Assembly: GCA_036407035.1 (NCBI GenBank)
Contig: DASXAA010000186.1
Span: forward strand, 1-64,000
Length of the DNA: 64,000 nucleotides
Source: JACVRW01 sp036407035
Lineage (GTDB): Bacteria > Actinomycetota > Thermoleophilia > Solirubrobacterales > Thermoleophilaceae
Reading direction: 5' to 3'
In this document: positions 54,747 through 62,613 of the stretch, piece by piece
Position numbering within the stretch: the first letter of the stretch is position 1
How the letters are laid out: each line of letters opens with the position of its first letter
Translations under genes and position numbers: made by a program
The notes under the pieces: model-generated
Databases searched by the model: none
What the model saw: only the letters and a program-made list of their open reading frames with translations
Told to the model about the DNA's origin: nothing

Positions 54747-55288
54747 GCGCGCACCCCCGCGCTCTCGAGCAGCCAGCGGTGCACGCCGCGGCCCTCGGTC
54801 AGCTCCGGGTGGAAGGCCACGGCCAGGATGTTGCCCTGGCGGACCGCCACCGGGTGGCCGTCGACCTCTGCCAGCACCTCCACGCCGGGGCCGTGGTCCT
54901 CGACCCACGGCGCGCGGATGAACACCGCCCGGAACGCGCCCATCCCGTCCACGTCCAGGTCCGCCTCGAAGCTGTGGAGCTGGCGCCCGAAGGCGTTGCG
55001 GCGGGCCGTCACGTCGAGCAGCCCGAGGTGCTCGCGGTCGAGCATGATCATCCCCGCGCAGGTGCCGAGCACCGGTCGTCCGCTGCGCACGAACTCGCGC
55101 AGCGGCTCCGCGAGCCCCTCGCGCTCGATGCCGAGCGACATCGTGGTCGACTCGCCGCCGGGGATCACAAGGCCGTCGAGGCCCTCGAGGTCGGCGGGCA
55201 CGCGCACCTCTCGCGCCTCCGCCCCCACCTCGGCGAGCGCGCGGGCGTGCGCCTCGAAGTCACCCTGGATGGCGAGGACTCCGATCAG
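54743..55288 (-). CDS. pdxT: PLP synthase glutaminase subunit PdxT
   Basis: Glutamine amidotransferase of about 181 residues that supplies ammonia to PdxS. Motifs are GVLAIQGDFEAHARAL, the GGESTT oxyanion region, catalytic Cys in LGTCAGMI and the C-terminal His/Glu in AFHPELTEG. The family normally begins MKIGVLALQG; here the only codon that fits is CTG at 55288 (CTG ATC GGA GTC). No ATG, GTG or TTG lies between the pdxS stop and this point in frame. The frame remains open upstream only as a pdxS shadow. It lies 4 bases after pdxS. Confidence 0.9.
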   Translation of the reverse strand: MIGVLAIQGDFEAHARALAEVGAEAREVRVPADLEGLDGLVIPGGESTTMSLGIEREGLAEPLREFVRSGRPVLGTCAGMIMLDREHLGLLDVTARRNAFGRQLHSFEADLDVDGMGAFRAVFIRAPWVEDHGPGVEVLAEVDGHPVAVRQGNILAVAFHPELTEGRGVHRWLLESAGVRA

Positions 55289-55292
55289 GGAG

Positions 55293-56177
55293 CTACCAGC
55301 CGCGGTTCTGGAGCAGGCCGCCGTCGGCCTGGAGCGTGGCGATCTCGATCCCCGGCATGGCCTCGCCGAGCTCGCGCGAGGCCGCCGCCACACGCTCGGG
55401 GTCCTCGAAGTGCGTCGTCGCCTCGACGATCGCCAGCGCCCGCCGGGCGGGGTCGGACGACTTGAAGATGCCGGAGCCGACGAAGTTGCCCTCGGCACCC
55501 AGCTGCATCATCAGCGCGGCGTCCGCCGGCGTGGCGATCCCGCCGGCGCAGAAGAGCACCACCGGCAGCCGGCCCCTCTCGGCCACGTCGCGCACCAGCT
55601 CGAGCGGCGCCTGCAGCTCCTTGGCGGCGGTCGGCAGCTCCATCGGGCTGAGCGACTGGAGGCGCTTGATCTCGCCCGTGATCAGGCGGATGTGGCGCAC
55701 GGCCTCGACCACGTTTCCGGTCCCGGCCTCGCCCTTCGAGCGGATCATCGCCGCGCCCTCGGCGATCCGGCGCAGCGCCTCGCCGAGGTTGGTCGCGCCG
55801 CACACGAACGGCACCTTGAAGGCCCATTTGTCGATGTGGTGCGCCTCGTCGGCGGGCGTCAGCACCTCGGACTCGTCGACGTAGTCCACCTCGAGCGCCT
55901 CGAGCACCTGCGCCTCGACGAAGTGGCCGATGCGGGCCTTCGCCATGACCGGGATCGTCACGGCCTCCTGGATCTCGGCGATCTTGGTCGGGTCGGCCAT
56001 CCGGGCCACGCCGCCGGCCGCGCGGATGTCGGCGGGCACTCGCTCGAGCGCCATCACGGCCGCCGCCCCGGCGTCCTCGGCGATCTTCGCCTGCTCGGCC
56101 GTGACCACGTCCATGATCACGCCGCCCTTCAGCATCTCCGCCAGGCCCGACTTGACTCTGAATGTTCCGGTCTCCAT
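55293..56177 (-). CDS. pdxS: PLP synthase subunit PdxS
   Basis: TIM-barrel synthase of 294 residues that makes pyridoxal 5'-phosphate from ribose 5-phosphate, glyceraldehyde 3-phosphate and ammonia. It starts METGTFRVKSGLAEMLKGGV; the active-site lysines are in PVMAKARIGHFVEAQ and MIRSKGEAGTGN, and LLQNRGW is a normal C-terminus. Start ATG 56177 has GGGAG five bases upstream; ATG 56189 is possible and upstream open frame is a shadow of the M1 gene. The DXP-independent pathway thus operates. It is the first gene of the pdxS-pdxT-aminopeptidase operon. Confidence 0.97.
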   Translation of the reverse strand: METGTFRVKSGLAEMLKGGVIMDVVTAEQAKIAEDAGAAAVMALERVPADIRAAGGVARMADPTKIAEIQEAVTIPVMAKARIGHFVEAQVLEALEVDYVDESEVLTPADEAHHIDKWAFKVPFVCGATNLGEALRRIAEGAAMIRSKGEAGTGNVVEAVRHIRLITGEIKRLQSLSPMELPTAAKELQAPLELVRDVAERGRLPVVLFCAGGIATPADAALMMQLGAEGNFVGSGIFKSSDPARRALAIVEATTHFEDPERVAAASRELGEAMPGIEIATLQADGGLLQNRGW

Positions 56178-56227
56178 GCGGTCTCCCATGGTAGCCCGCT
56201 CGCTGCGCGCGGCCGAGCGCGGCGGCT

Positions 56228-56285
56228 CAAGTTCGGCCCGGGCGGAGAAGCGCCGCTCCCGCGACGGGCCGGGGCGGCGAACTTG
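56228..56285. terminator. Inverted repeat after the M1 peptidase gene
   Basis: CAAGTTCG and CGAACTTG bound this stretch (56228-56235 and 56278-56285). The outer stem is perfect over 8 bases and the inner GC-rich part can extend it. It begins 3 bases after the M1 gene stop on the minus strand and ends about 50 bases before pdxS starts. A terminator without a T run is likely. Confidence 0.5.
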
Positions 56286-56287
56286 TA

Positions 56288-57706
56288 CTACAAGGCCGGC
56301 TTGCCCGGCTCGAACAACCAGGCCCTGAAGAAGCCGCCGAGCCGCATGCCGCTGACGCGCTCGGCCAGGGCGATGAAGTCGGCGGTGGTGACGTTGCCGT
56401 TGCGGTTGCGGCGGTACCACTCGCGCATCAGGCGGAAGAAGGTGTCGTCGCCGACCTTCGTGCGCAGCGCCTGGAGCGTCATGGCGCCGCGGTCGTACGC
56501 GGGCGTCGAGAACAGGACCGACGCATCGGGCAGCGCCTTCGGCGCCGGGAACCAGAGGTCCTGGCCCTGCTCGGTGTCCTCCGGGATCGCGTACAGCTCG
56601 TCGAAGCTCTCCTGGGCGGTCGGGCCGCCGTGGCGCTCGCTGTAGATCCACTCGGACCAGGTGGCGAACCCCTCGTTCAGCCAGATGTCGGGCCATTCGG
56701 TGATCGCCACCGAGTCGCCGAACCACTGGTGCGCCAGCTCGTGCACGACCGTGCCGGCGCTCGGCAGGCGGTCGTAGTTCGGCTTCGTCTGGGACTCGAG
56801 CGCATAGCCCACGTCCGGCGCCCAGTCGACGATCCCGCCGACGCTGTCGAACGGGTACGGCCCGTAGAGGTCCGAGAAGAAACTGACGATCTCGGGCTCG
56901 GCCGCCAGGCGCTCCATCGCCAGCGCCGGGTCGGGCGGGTCGGCGGTGCGCCGGCGGGTGTTGGGATCGACCGCGTCGTAGCGCGGCAGCCCGTTCGGCA
57001 GGCGGTCGAAGCGGGTCTGGAACACGCCGTTCGTCGCGGTCGCGAGATACGACGACATCGGGTAGCGCTCGAGCCAGCGCCAGGTGCTCTTGCCGCCGTG
57101 GTCTCGGTGCCAGAGGAGCACGCCGTTGGCGATCGCCGTGTGGCCGGCCGGGACGGTGACCTCGAAGTCGAACGTCGCCTTGTCGCGCGGGTTGTCGTTG
57201 GCGGGGAACCAGCCGGGTGCGCCCTGCGGCTCGCCTACCACGAACGCGCCGTCGTCGGTCGGGACCCAGCCTTCGATCGACTCGTCCGGGTCCTCGATCG
57301 GCTCCGGCTCGCCGGTGTAGTCGACGGTGACGACGAAGTGGCGGCCGGCCTTCAGCTTCGGCCGCGGCTCCACGGTCAGCTCCTGCCCCGAGTGCACGAA
57401 CGACGCCCGCCTGCCGTTCACGCTCACGCGCGAGACCGTATACATGTCGCGCAGGTCGAGGTTGAAGCTGCGCAGGTTCTGGGTCGCGCGCGCGACGATC
57501 GCGGCGCGGCCGGAGAGCAGGTTCTCGCCTTGCGGGTACCCGAGGTCGAGCGAGTAGTGGCGCACGTCGTAGCCGCCGTTGCCGGCGAGCGGGAAGAACG
57601 GGTCCCCGAGGCCCGCCGAGCCCGCGACGTAGCGCTCCGCGGCGGCGGGGGACGCCCACAACGCGAACAGGGCTACTACTGCGAGCGCGAGCGCGCGGCG
57701 GTTCAC
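56288..57706 (-). CDS. Secreted M1 family zinc aminopeptidase
   Basis: Exported metallopeptidase of 472 residues with a signal peptide (MNRRALALAVVALFALWASPAAA). The zinc site is HELAHQW with His322 and His326, and Glu345 in WLNEGFATW. The substrate motif before it reads ALESQT where classical M1 enzymes have GAMEN. The protein has the first beta domain and catalytic domain but lacks the long C-terminal helical domain. Start GTG 57706. It lies 17 bases after the secreted hydrolase gene on the same strand. Confidence 0.92.
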   Translation of the reverse strand: MNRRALALAVVALFALWASPAAAERYVAGSAGLGDPFFPLAGNGGYDVRHYSLDLGYPQGENLLSGRAAIVARATQNLRSFNLDLRDMYTVSRVSVNGRRASFVHSGQELTVEPRPKLKAGRHFVVTVDYTGEPEPIEDPDESIEGWVPTDDGAFVVGEPQGAPGWFPANDNPRDKATFDFEVTVPAGHTAIANGVLLWHRDHGGKSTWRWLERYPMSSYLATATNGVFQTRFDRLPNGLPRYDAVDPNTRRRTADPPDPALAMERLAAEPEIVSFFSDLYGPYPFDSVGGIVDWAPDVGYALESQTKPNYDRLPSAGTVVHELAHQWFGDSVAITEWPDIWLNEGFATWSEWIYSERHGGPTAQESFDELYAIPEDTEQGQDLWFPAPKALPDASVLFSTPAYDRGAMTLQALRTKVGDDTFFRLMREWYRRNRNGNVTTADFIALAERVSGMRLGGFFRAWLFEPGKPAL

Positions 57707-57723
57707 GCCGCGTATCTACCCCG

Positions 57724-59679
57724 TTACGGGCCGGTCCAACCCGCCGCGTAGCAGGGCTTCGAGCCGCAGGTGTCCACGAACGTCCCGCCGATCTTCAGGA
57801 ACTCCGAGAACTGCGCCGCGGCGGGCGCCTCGAACCCCGTCAGCGGGTGCGGGTCCACGCCCACGGTCGGCGGCATGTTCGTGACCGGCGCGGGCGGCGT
57901 GCCGAGCGCCCCGCGCAGCGGGCCGATGTCGTAGACCACGAGCCCGTTGCCGCTCCACGGGAAGCGCGGGACGGTCCTGATGCCGTAGAAGGGCCGCTTG
58001 TCGCGGCTGCGGCCGGGGTCGAGCGCGGGCGTGCGCAGCCGGGCGCCGATCACGCGCGCCTCGATCTCCGTCGCCACGTTCGATACCTGGTGGTCGCCGA
58101 ACGCCTCGTGCAGCAGGACCGTGTGGCGCGGCGTGTTCGGATACGGGTCGCGCGTCATGTGCCAGGCGTAGGCGTTCGCCTCGCCGCGGTCCCAGAGGAT
58201 CTGGATCATCGAGTCGATCAGCGCCCGCTCGACCTGGTCGGGATAGCTCGGATAGAGCACTGCCTGGAACGGCTGGAACTGGGTGCTGCGCGTGATCAGC
58301 AGGCTGAAGTTCATCCCCGGCACGACCAGCGCGGCGCGCTCGAAGTCGGGCGCGACCGCCGTGAGGGCGCCGCCGAGGATGCCCCCCTGGCTGGCGCCGG
58401 CGTAGAAGAGGCGGCGGGTGTCGATCACCGGACCGAACGCGGGGTTCGACGAGAAGCCCTGCGGGTGGATCATCAGGCGGCCGAGGAACATGAAGTTCAG
58501 GAAGCCCTGCTGGTTGCGGTCGGCGAGGCTCGGGAACTTCGACAGGTCCTTCGAGAGGTCGAGCACGTTCGGCACGTCCTCGCGCGACATGCCGGACCAG
58601 TCCGTGCCGCACACCACGAAGTTGCCCGCCACGGCCAGCGGCGCCAGCGGCAGCACGGCGTCGGCGCCGCCGAGCAGGCCGTGGCCGAAGATCAGCGGCC
58701 GCGCCTGGGCGGCGCCGTCCGGGACGAGGCAGATGAAGTTGGCGTTCTGCGTGTTGCCGGGGCTGCGCACCGGGAGCCCGCGACGGTCGAGCCTGAAGCG
58801 GGAGCCGGGCGGACAGCCGGGCCGGTCGAGGAAGCACGGTACCGTGAAGTGTCCGTCGATCCGCCGCACGCCCGTCATCTGCTGCACCGAGTCGACCGTG
58901 AACGGCGGCGCCGAGCCCTGCACGGTCAGGTCGCGCAGGTTGGTGTCGCCGAGCCCGGCGAACGCGCGGTCGCGGATCGAGAGCATCCGCTGCGAGAGCG
59001 ACCTCTCGCTCGCGACGGTGAAGTCCCAGGCGAGGTAGAGGCTGCGGCGCGCGATGCCGGCCTTGGCGAGGCGGCGGAAGATGCGCTCCATGTGCGGGCG
59101 CCGCCGCTCCGCAGCGCGGCCGCCGCGGAGGCGGTCGCGGTACACGCGGAACGCCCGCCGCGCCTTCAGCGTGTGCCCGCGGGCGTCCTTCAGGTTCCGC
59201 AGCGCGACGATGTAGCGGTGCCCCTCGCGCCAGTTCGCGCCCGGGTGCACGAGCAGCGTGCGCTTGCGCGGGTTCGTGGCCTGCGAGTCGAGCTCGGCCC
59301 AGATCAGCTGCCGGTTGCCGGACTGCGCGTCGATCACGACGATGGGCGCCCGCCGGGCGAACGCCCTCGCCATGTTCGTGACCGGCACGGCGCCGCTGCG
59401 GCGCAGGTCGAGCCGCGGCGCGAGCGTGACGATGATCTGGCCCGGGCTGAAGCCGTCGGAGCGGTCGTAGTCGGCGGCCCGGATCGGCCTGCCGTCCTTG
59501 TTGCGCGGCATCATCGAGTCGCGCAGGGCGAGATGGCCGTGCCTGCGGAAGTGGTCGTTCGGCCACGGCAGCAGGCAGTCGGCCGGGTCGAGCGGATCGC
59601 AGCCGCGCGGCGCCGCGCTCGCGGCGGGCGCGAGAACGAGCACCGCGACCGCGGCGACGGCGAGCAGTCCCTTCTTCAC
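57724..59679 (-). CDS. Secreted alpha/beta hydrolase-like protein
   Basis: Exported protein of 651 residues with a signal peptide (MKKGLLAVAAVAVLVLAPAASA). The second half has alpha/beta hydrolase features: oxyanion-loop GHGLLGG near residue 332, nucleophile elbow GASQGG with Ser430, and a late acidic/His region. The first half (about 25-280) has no recognised family. Six Cys suggest disulfides. Substrate unknown: lipase, esterase or peptidase are possible. Start ATG 59679. It lies between the RpiR and M1 genes in a minus-strand operon. Confidence 0.85.
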   Translation of the reverse strand: MKKGLLAVAAVAVLVLAPAASAAPRGCDPLDPADCLLPWPNDHFRRHGHLALRDSMMPRNKDGRPIRAADYDRSDGFSPGQIIVTLAPRLDLRRSGAVPVTNMARAFARRAPIVVIDAQSGNRQLIWAELDSQATNPRKRTLLVHPGANWREGHRYIVALRNLKDARGHTLKARRAFRVYRDRLRGGRAAERRRPHMERIFRRLAKAGIARRSLYLAWDFTVASERSLSQRMLSIRDRAFAGLGDTNLRDLTVQGSAPPFTVDSVQQMTGVRRIDGHFTVPCFLDRPGCPPGSRFRLDRRGLPVRSPGNTQNANFICLVPDGAAQARPLIFGHGLLGGADAVLPLAPLAVAGNFVVCGTDWSGMSREDVPNVLDLSKDLSKFPSLADRNQQGFLNFMFLGRLMIHPQGFSSNPAFGPVIDTRRLFYAGASQGGILGGALTAVAPDFERAALVVPGMNFSLLITRSTQFQPFQAVLYPSYPDQVERALIDSMIQILWDRGEANAYAWHMTRDPYPNTPRHTVLLHEAFGDHQVSNVATEIEARVIGARLRTPALDPGRSRDKRPFYGIRTVPRFPWSGNGLVVYDIGPLRGALGTPPAPVTNMPPTVGVDPHPLTGFEAPAAAQFSEFLKIGGTFVDTCGSKPCYAAGWTGP

Positions 59680-59691
59680 GGACGCGGCAGC

Positions 59692-60543
59692 TTACTTCAG
59701 CCGGAAGGCCTTGATGCGATCGGCGTACGCGGACTCGTCCATCGCGTAGATGCCGTAGGCCAGCGCCTGGATCAGGCCCAGCAGGGCCGTGTGCGAGCGC
59801 ACGTAGGCCGGGCTGTTCGAGGAGTAGTAGAGCCGGTGGTCGGCCAGCTTCGCGACCTCCGACAGCGTCGCGTCGGCGATCGCGATCGTCGCGGCGTGGC
59901 GGTTGCGGGCAAGCTTCATCGCGCGCACCACGAGCGGGTGCGGGCGGCCGGCGGAGAAGCCGACCATCACGGTCTTTTCGTCGACCCTGCCGAGCTTGGC
60001 CAGCCCCTCCTGGCTCGGGCTGGCCACTACCTCGGCGCGCAGGTCGAGCAGCATCAGCAGATGCCGCAGGTAGCTGGCGAAGAAGGCCATCTGGTCGGTG
60101 CCGCAGAGCACGATCCGCTCCGCGCGCGAGATCAGGTCCACCGCCGCCGAGACCTCGTCGCGGTCCACCTTGCGGGCGGTCTCGGCGACGTTCGCGTGGT
60201 CGGCGGCGAGCGCCGTCTCGAACTCGGTCTGGTCGATCGGGAAGAGCGGCGGCGTGGTCAGCTCGGCGACGCCGTCGGTCGTCTCGCGCGCGCGCCGGTA
60301 CTCGTCGCGCGCGGCGGCCTGGAGCTCCGGAAAACCCTCGAAGCCGAGCGCCTGCGCGAACCGGACCACCGTCGAGCTCGAGGTGTTCGCGCGGCGGGCC
60401 AGCTCCTCCGCCGTGTGGAAGGCGGCCTCCTCGAGGTGGTCGACGATGTACTGCCCCACGTCCTTCTGCGAGCGGGAGAACTCGTCGAACCGCTGGCGGA
60501 TCTCCTCGGAGAGGGTGAGGGCGGTGATGCCGGATCGCGCCAC
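59692..60543 (-). CDS. RpiR/MurR family transcriptional regulator with SIS domain
   Basis: Regulator of 283 residues. The N-terminal helix-turn-helix has QYIVDHLEEAAFHTAEELARRA and SSSTVVRFAQALGFEGF; the C-terminal SIS domain that binds phosphosugars has VLCGTDQMAFFASYLRHLL and VGFSAGRPHPLVVRA. It probably senses an amino-sugar phosphate and controls its neighbours, the cytidylyltransferase upstream or the secreted enzymes downstream. Start ATG 60543, 34 bases after the cytidylyltransferase stop. Confidence 0.9.
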   Translation of the reverse strand: MARSGITALTLSEEIRQRFDEFSRSQKDVGQYIVDHLEEAAFHTAEELARRANTSSSTVVRFAQALGFEGFPELQAAARDEYRRARETTDGVAELTTPPLFPIDQTEFETALAADHANVAETARKVDRDEVSAAVDLISRAERIVLCGTDQMAFFASYLRHLLMLLDLRAEVVASPSQEGLAKLGRVDEKTVMVGFSAGRPHPLVVRAMKLARNRHAATIAIADATLSEVAKLADHRLYYSSNSPAYVRSHTALLGLIQALAYGIYAMDESAYADRIKAFRLK

Positions 60544-60577
60544 GGCCCCGGATTTCGCCGGGCGGAGCGGAGTTCCT

Positions 60578-61279
60578 TCAGTGCGGCCAGAGCTTCCAGG
60601 GCGCGCGGCCCTCGGCCCAGAGGTCGTTCAGCTCCACGGCGTCCTTGTAGGTGTCCATGCACTCCCAGAAGCCCTGGTGCCGGTAGCCGTGCAGCTCCCC
60701 CCGCCCGGCGAGCGTCTCGAGCGGCTCGCGCTCGAGCACGCTCGACTCCTCGAGCACGTCGAGCACGCGGCGCTCGAAGCAGAAGAATCCGCCGTTGATC
60801 CAGTGCTCGGAGCGCGGCTTCTCGCGGAAGCCGGCCACGCGCGAGCCGCCGTCGAGCTCCGCCACGCCCCACTGGAGCAGCGGGCGGACGAGGGCCATCG
60901 TCGCGGCGCCGCCGTGCTCGCGGTGGAAGGCGAGCTCGGCCGGCAGGTCGATGTCGGCCACACCGTCGGCGTAGGTGACGCAGAAGGTCTCGCCGTTCAC
61001 GCGCGGGGCGGCGAGCTTCACGCGACCGCCGGTCGGCGTGTGCTCGCCGGTCTCGAGGCACTCGACGCCCACACCGGGTGGCCACGCCTCGGCGGCCACG
61101 AAATCCTCGATCAGCTCGCCCCGGTGGCCGGTACAGAGCAGGAAGCGGCGAAAGCCCTGAACCGCGTAGATCTGCACGACGTGCCAGAGGATCGGCCTGC
61201 CGCCGATCTCAACCAGCGGCTTGGGGATCGACTGCGCGTGCTCCCGAAGCCGGGTGCCGCGGCCTCCGCAGAGGATCAC
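60578..61279 (-). CDS. Glucose-1-phosphate cytidylyltransferase-like enzyme (RfbF-like)
   Basis: Nucleotidyltransferase of 233 residues with intact signature: ILCGGRGTRLREHAQ near the N-terminus and PKPLVEIGGRPILWHVV, as in RfbF enzymes that make CDP-glucose from glucose 1-phosphate and CTP. Metal-binding Asp is in YADGVADID; WECMDTYKDAVELNDLW is the C-terminal family end. Start is GTG 61279; no upstream ATG or GTG is in frame. It is divergent from an MFS gene and followed by an RpiR regulator. CDP-sugar reductases are not in the window. Confidence 0.88.
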   Translation of the reverse strand: MILCGGRGTRLREHAQSIPKPLVEIGGRPILWHVVQIYAVQGFRRFLLCTGHRGELIEDFVAAEAWPPGVGVECLETGEHTPTGGRVKLAAPRVNGETFCVTYADGVADIDLPAELAFHREHGGAATMALVRPLLQWGVAELDGGSRVAGFREKPRSEHWINGGFFCFERRVLDVLEESSVLEREPLETLAGRGELHGYRHQGFWECMDTYKDAVELNDLWAEGRAPWKLWPH

Positions 61280-61324
61280 AACGTCTTCGGGGCGTTCCGG
61301 TGCCGTGGGGTGAGAATACGGCGT

Positions 61325-62578
61325 GTGCTGAAGCGCGGGATGGCGGCGCTCGTTGCCGCCGAGATCGTCTCCTCCCTGGGATCCATGATGAGCGTGGTGG
61401 CGCTGCCGTGGTTCGTGCTCGAGACCACGGGCTCGCCGTCGCGGATGGCCGCGGTGCTCGCGGCCGAGGCCGCGCCGCTGGCACTGCTCGGCGTGCAGAC
61501 CGGGAGGGTCGCCGGGGCGCTCGGCGCGCGTCGCACGCTCCTCGCCTGTGATGCCGTGTGGGCGCCCACGGTCGCCGCCATCCCGCTGCTGCACCTTGCC
61601 GGGGCGCTCACGTTCCCGATTCTGGTGGCGCTCGCGTTCGTCGCCGGACTGCCCTGGGCCGCCCACTACGGCTCGCAGGCGGCCGTGCTGCCGGAGCTCC
61701 TCGGCGAGGGGACGACGAGGATCGGCCAGGCACGGGCGGTACTCCAGACCGCGGCCCGCCTCACGTACTTCGCCGGGCCGGCCCTTGGCGGTGTGTTGCT
61801 GGCGGCGCTCGGCGCGCCGGCGGTGCTGCTGATCGACGCTGCGACCTTCGCGGTCTCTTTCGCCCTGGTGGCAGCGCTGGTCCCGCCGGGGCCGCGGCAC
61901 GCGGCGGCCGACCGCGGGGGCGGCGGCGTCGCCGTGCTCACGCGCGATCCGCTGCTCCGCCAGCTGACGACGGCCCAGGTGCTCGGCCAGGCGGCGTTCA
62001 TGGCGATGATCGCGGCCGTGCCGATACTCGCGTTCACCATCTACGGGCGCGACGCGGAGATCGCCGGGCTGCTGCTGGCGGCGTGGGGCGGCGGCGCTGT
62101 GCTGGGCGGAGTCACCGCTTTCAGCCTCCTGCAGCGACACGAGCCGCTTGCCCTCGGCGCGGCCGCGTGGGCGCTGCAGGCGCTGCCGCTGTGGGGACTG
62201 ATCGCGGCCCCCCGGCCTGCGCCTGCCGCCGCCGCGCTGGCCCTGTCCGGCATCGGGAACGGCATCCGCGTGCCGCCGATCGCGGCCGTGATCACAGCCA
62301 ACATCGATCCCGCCCTCCGCGCCGAGACGCTGACGGCCTCCACCGCCATCGTCGGCACCGGCGGGCTCGCCGCGCTGGTGGCAGCCGGCCCGGCGCTCGA
62401 GCACCTGGGCACCGGCCCCGTGTTCGCCGCGGTGGCCGCCTGGCAGACCGCCGCGGCCGCGATCGCGATGCGAGTGGCCGCGCGAGGCTCGGGAACACGG
62501 GGATGCTCGGCGCCCGCTGACCACCGCCCAGGTGCTTGGCGCCGGCGTCTCCGCGGAAACACCTCGACCCAGGCTTGA
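61325..62578 (+). CDS. MFS transporter (second)
   Basis: Major facilitator of about 417 residues with some 12 helices. It starts GTG 61325 (or ATG 61340): an N-terminal ALVAAEIVSSLGSMMSVVALPWFVL is the enterobactin-exporter-like form. The loop after helix 2 is RVAGALGARRTLLACD. It is divergent from the cytidylyltransferase. The frame is open for a long distance upstream but there it is a shadow of the minus-strand genes. Substrate unknown. Confidence 0.85.
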   Translation: MLKRGMAALVAAEIVSSLGSMMSVVALPWFVLETTGSPSRMAAVLAAEAAPLALLGVQTGRVAGALGARRTLLACDAVWAPTVAAIPLLHLAGALTFPILVALAFVAGLPWAAHYGSQAAVLPELLGEGTTRIGQARAVLQTAARLTYFAGPALGGVLLAALGAPAVLLIDAATFAVSFALVAALVPPGPRHAAADRGGGGVAVLTRDPLLRQLTTAQVLGQAAFMAMIAAVPILAFTIYGRDAEIAGLLLAAWGGGAVLGGVTAFSLLQRHEPLALGAAAWALQALPLWGLIAAPRPAPAAAALALSGIGNGIRVPPIAAVITANIDPALRAETLTASTAIVGTGGLAALVAAGPALEHLGTGPVFAAVAAWQTAAAAIAMRVAARGSGTRGCSAPADHRPGAWRRRLRGNTSTQA

Positions 62579-62613
62579 CGGTTGTCTCGACCCCCGCGCT
62601 TAGGATCGCGACG

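Noticed and set aside
60098..61324. Plus-strand open frame of some 400 codons before the second MFS gene
   Set aside because: It is antisense to the RpiR and cytidylyltransferase genes, with Arg/Ser-rich composition. The transporter fold starts only at about 61325.
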